Positions 61,055 to 64,000 of a stretch of DNA of 64,000 bases are shown here, piece after piece (position 1 is the stretch's first letter; each line of letters opens with the position of its first letter). The position numbers and the translations under genes are program-made. Below the pieces are notes generated by a model. The model saw only the letters and a list, made by a program, of their open reading frames with translations. It made no database searches and was not told the DNA's origin. Source of the stretch: Drosophila miranda (lineage: Eukaryota; Arthropoda; Insecta; Diptera; Drosophilidae); assembly GCF_003369915.1 (NCBI RefSeq), contig NC_046675.1, positions 16,554,001 to 16,618,000 of the forward strand. The letters run 5' to 3'.

Positions 61055-62039
61055 CACACGCACACACACCCCTAACTGAAGCAAGATCAGAAACCAATAA
61101 GGTGAAGTTCAATTATGAATCTGATATTTTTGAAATTTGGTGTGTCTCTTGGCTTAGTTGAAGGAGGCCGAACCCTGGGATATAATTAGCGGCAGATACA
61201 AATTGAATGCTACAAGTAGCCCACACACTCACTCAAACTACTCCCAAATACACTCACACTCGCAATGAATTGAACTTTCAGGCAAAATTCCATTTTCAAC
61301 CCCCACCTTAAAAAAAAATCCATAAAAAAACAATAAAGAAAAGTAAAAAATGCAAAGCGCAAGCAGCAAAAGTAAAACGAAAAAAATACCAAAAAATACC
61401 CTAGCAGATCGATCATTTCCGTGGCAGTTCTCTGATATTTTTTAGCGAGCTTACTGTGATACGAAAGTGCAGCAATGACTTTGGTAGTTGTAAAGTATCG
61501 GCCAAAATGTTGACGATCATGCTGATTACAAATAAAACTCAGTTTTACTTCGTCAAAGCCATAACACCCTCTGTAATAGGGTATAAGAAAGAGCAAGCAG
61601 CAGCCGGCAGAGCAGATCAATTGACAAATGGCTTGAGCCACAACAATGGTCGAGCTGGGCACTGCGCTGCTGACTGCGCTGCTAGCAGCGCTGCGGCGAC
61701 AACACTTTGCCACCCTGCATACAAAGCAGGCAAATACAGTTAAAAGTCGTTTACAACAGAGCGAGAAAGAGAGTGAGCGAAAGAGAGAGCGAGTGAGAGG
61801 CAAAGCATTAGAGGGAGCGCAATACAGCGTTAATGCGTGGCCTACACAAAGCTGACTGCTATGAAGCCAGCCCAGTCGCTGTACCGTTGCAATGTCAGTG
61901 GACGTGACGCTGCCTCTGCCGCTGCTTCTGCCGCTGCCTCAGTCGCTTGGCTGCTGCTGCTAGTCTGCTTGTCTGCTAGTCGACTGCTCTGCCAACGCCA
62001 ACGTCTGGATTGTTCGCGGCGGGCGCGCATGCGCAGCGG

Positions 62040-62047
62040 TATAAAAA
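62040..62047 (+). promoter_or_regulatory. TATA box of the right-end gene
   Basis: TATAAAAA 164 bp before the ATG at 62204, in a GC-rich setting. A CACAGTC initiator-like string about 30-35 bp downstream (near 62,076) fits a transcription start. Confidence 0.7.
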
Positions 62048-62203
62048 GCTCCCGCACCAGCCAGGCAGCCACACACAGTCCAAGTCGTTCGGTCCCGCTG
62101 TCACACATTTTTTCAAGTGCGGTTACGTCTCGTCGCCAGCAGCAGCAACAACAAGTTTTTAAAACACACACAGAAAGAGCCCAAGCCCCAAATCGATCGT
62201 AAA

Positions 62204-62246
62204 ATGAAGAAGTTTTTCGTTGTGTTTGTTGCATTATTCGGAGCCG
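62204..62246 (+). CDS. First coding exon of a secreted protein (partial)
   Basis: ATG at 62204, in the good context GTAAAATG, opens MKKFFVVFVALFGAG, a signal-peptide start. It breaks in phase 1 at a strong donor (GAGCCG|GTATGTATC). An in-frame stop soon follows if the donor is not used. Together with the TATA box this makes a credible 5' end. The second exon is not in the remaining 1.75 kb, so the gene is cut by the window edge. A tiny signal-peptide exon followed by a long phase-1 intron is common in insect cuticular-protein genes and other secreted proteins; the family cannot be told from 14 residues. Confidence 0.6.
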
Positions 62247-64000
62247 GTATGTATCTTTTGCTAGCCTAGCTATTTCAAATGAGAGAAAGAAAGAATGAAA
62301 GCTGAGGGAAAATACAGCATACGTCATGCATAAAGCTTTTCCGCTTGCGTAACACGAAGGACACTTGAGCAGCATCAGTGGCAACATCAGCGACAGCGGC
62401 AGCAGTGATGAAAAGTGTAAAAATCGAGAGTGTTTTAATGTTAAGCTCTGCCTCTGCTTGTGCAACGAGTAAATCAACTATCTCCCATTTGCTGCTGCTC
62501 CAATTTTATACACGGAGTCGCAGGGGGCACAGCACAGCAAAGCCAAAAGTAAAAAGCAAAAACCAATGAAAATGAGAAGCAAAACCAGAGGGAAATGTAC
62601 ATAATTGAGCAAGCGGCCAAAATAGCAAAACCCAGGCAAAGCCGAGACCATGCCAGAGACCGAACTCGAACCCGACACGTTGGCTTGCATTTTCCGCGCC
62701 TAGTTACACACAAAGATACTGAGATACAGTTACGGATATACTTACACACAAATGGGGAGCGTACTCGTATCTACTATATGTATCTGTATCTCAAATGAGT
62801 ATCTATTGGTTTGCATCGATTTCATTACCTCATCGACGACGCCTTAAAAAGGGGGAGAAGTTACAACAGAGACGATCGCTGGATCGTTCGGCTTCGTTGC
62901 AACTCAGTTTTGCAACCAATTCTGCTGCTGCTGCTGCATGCCGTTAATGTTGCTGGCGTAATGCTGCTTTGCAAATGATATTAAGATTTGAGTTATAAGC
63001 CTGGCCTGGCCTTGCCTGGCCCGTCTGTTATCTAATTCAAGCCTTTTCTCGATTAAAATTTGTGGTTTCCATCAAACTACGAGGTGTGGTCACGAGCATC
63101 AAATTGTTCGGAATCGTTGACGAATGCCAATTTTTGACATTGACATTGAAATGCTTTTCAGACTTCTCCATAATCATCGTCACAAAAGATGTTTACGAGA
63201 CCCAGCTAATGGGGGAAATAAGCAGAAGCAGAAGCCGGGGCTGTGGCTCGTGTTGAGGCTAGGCCCAAGGAATTTTAACTACGCCGCAGCAGCCGCTCCC
63301 CGATTGCCCGCAAAAACCCGTTTCAAATGCCAATCGCTTTTTGGTTATTCAACCTAAAATTTTTGCAAATTGCGTGCCATGCATTTCAGAGCCAAGTCGT
63401 GCATGGCCACAAAGCAATTTCACTGCTCAATTTTAATTACCAACAATTTGAGAGTTATTAAACTTAACAACGGGCCAAAACATAAATGTTTAATGGGCCC
63501 ATTTTGATGAACTGCCTGCCTGCAGTGCCTGTTGGCAGTGGAGTGCGGCACGGAGCATTGTCAAGTTCAAGTTGGCATTAATTATGCAATGGCACTCGCT
63601 CATTTCTTCATTGGTTCACTTATTGTTCGGCTTGAATGCTCGAAAAGCTAAAGAGGCAAACAGCCACATACTTCTCTCCTAATTGGCAGCAAAAAACTTG
63701 CAACAAGACTACTGCTAATCACGGCGATAAACAATTTAAGTGTTCCAAAGATTTCCGAAAAACACACAAAACACAATAAATTTCCGCATTTTGTTGCGTT
63801 GTGCTGTGACTCTTGATTATTTGTTGTTTTTTGTTGTTTTTCTCGTTTCTCGTGTTGCATTTGCTGCTGCTGCGGTTTGGTATCGAAAACTAACACCAAC
63901 CGCAGCGGCGGTAAAAAACGAGAAAGAATGTGGCAAAAGACATACAATATAAATTTTGCCATTTCGCTATTGCCACACACCAGGCAGCAGGGGCACACAG
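62247..64000 (+). other. Intron of the right-end gene, continuing past the window
   Basis: No further exon or nested gene could be supported. It contains AT-rich unique sequence and short CTG runs near 62,920-62,940. Confidence 0.45.

Larger units (their letters stand above)
55429..62039. other. Gene-poor interval IV, Obp83cd to last gene
   Basis: The first 150 bp holds the Obp83cd promoter; a TTCAGTATTCC initiator-like string lies on the minus strand near 55,490 with no clear TATA box. The rest has no supported full gene. It contains a 16-T run (57038-57053), an AGGAC pentamer repeat, a CAGATA hexamer repeat and one coding-like stretch at 56.0-56.3 kb reported separately. Confidence 0.5.

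Noticed and set aside
61210..62477. Two long minus-strand frames (197 and 211 codons)
   Set aside because: They cross the TATA promoter and leader of the plus-strand gene and consist of Ser/Leu/Arg/Ala-rich low-complexity sequence.
1..64000. Operons, Shine-Dalgarno sites, CRISPR arrays, attachment sites
   Set aside because: The window is eukaryotic nuclear DNA with spliced genes; the tandem repeats seen are microsatellites without spacer structure.

Overview
The window reads as euchromatic nuclear DNA of a Drosophila fly. The evidence is short GT-AG introns of 57-94 bp inside genes, TATA-type promoters, many CAG, hexanucleotide and pentanucleotide microsatellites, and a gene set recognisable as the neighbourhood of cytological region 83B-83D on D. 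melanogaster chromosome arm 3R (Muller element E). That neighbourhood includes the V-ATPase subunit F gene Vha14-2, the glutaredoxin/cysteine-rich gene CG31559, and the odorant-binding cluster Obp83cd-Obp83ef-Obp83g. The abundance of hexamer repeats suggests the obscura group, but that is only an impression. All exon structures were built by hand from open frames, splice consensus and reading phase.

Layout. 1.5-2.9 kb (-): an Osiris-family (DUF1676) membrane/secreted protein in three exons. 2.9-7.0 kb: non-coding, with a pogo-like inverted-repeat element near 5.1-5.4 kb and a frameshifted hAT-type transposase relic near 6.1-6.5 kb. 7.0-9.5 kb (-): a 755-residue secreted protein with five Kazal-like modules and a mucin-like tail, five exons, every intron in phase 1. 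11.3-16.5 kb (+): the CG31559 orthologue in two coding exons across a 3.8 kb intron. 16.5-42.8 kb: about 26 kb with no convincing gene, holding microsatellites, a TE-derived AT-rich block at 26.1-27.0 kb with a strong 29-bp-arm hairpin, and a few weak exon candidates. 42.8-43.3 kb (-): Vha14-2, four small exons. 43.3-52.8 kb: a second gene-poor interval. 52.8-55.4 kb: Obp83g (+), Obp83ef (+) and Obp83cd (-) packed into 2.6 kb. 55.4-62.0 kb: non-coding, with one short coding-like stretch at 56.0-56.3 kb. 62.0-64.0 kb (+): a TATA promoter and the signal-peptide exon of a gene that continues beyond the window.

The genes share no pathway. Five of the eight complete or partial genes encode signal-peptide proteins (Osiris, Kazal/mucin, three OBPs) and the truncated last gene appears to as well. 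From family knowledge, Osiris proteins act in cuticle secretion and tracheal or olfactory-pore formation, and OBPs act in sensillum lymph. Vha14-2 (proton pump) and CG31559 (actin-bundle-type GRXCR homologue by family) are intracellular. The long non-coding intervals flanking these genes are where their enhancers would be expected; I could not identify individual enhancers with confidence.
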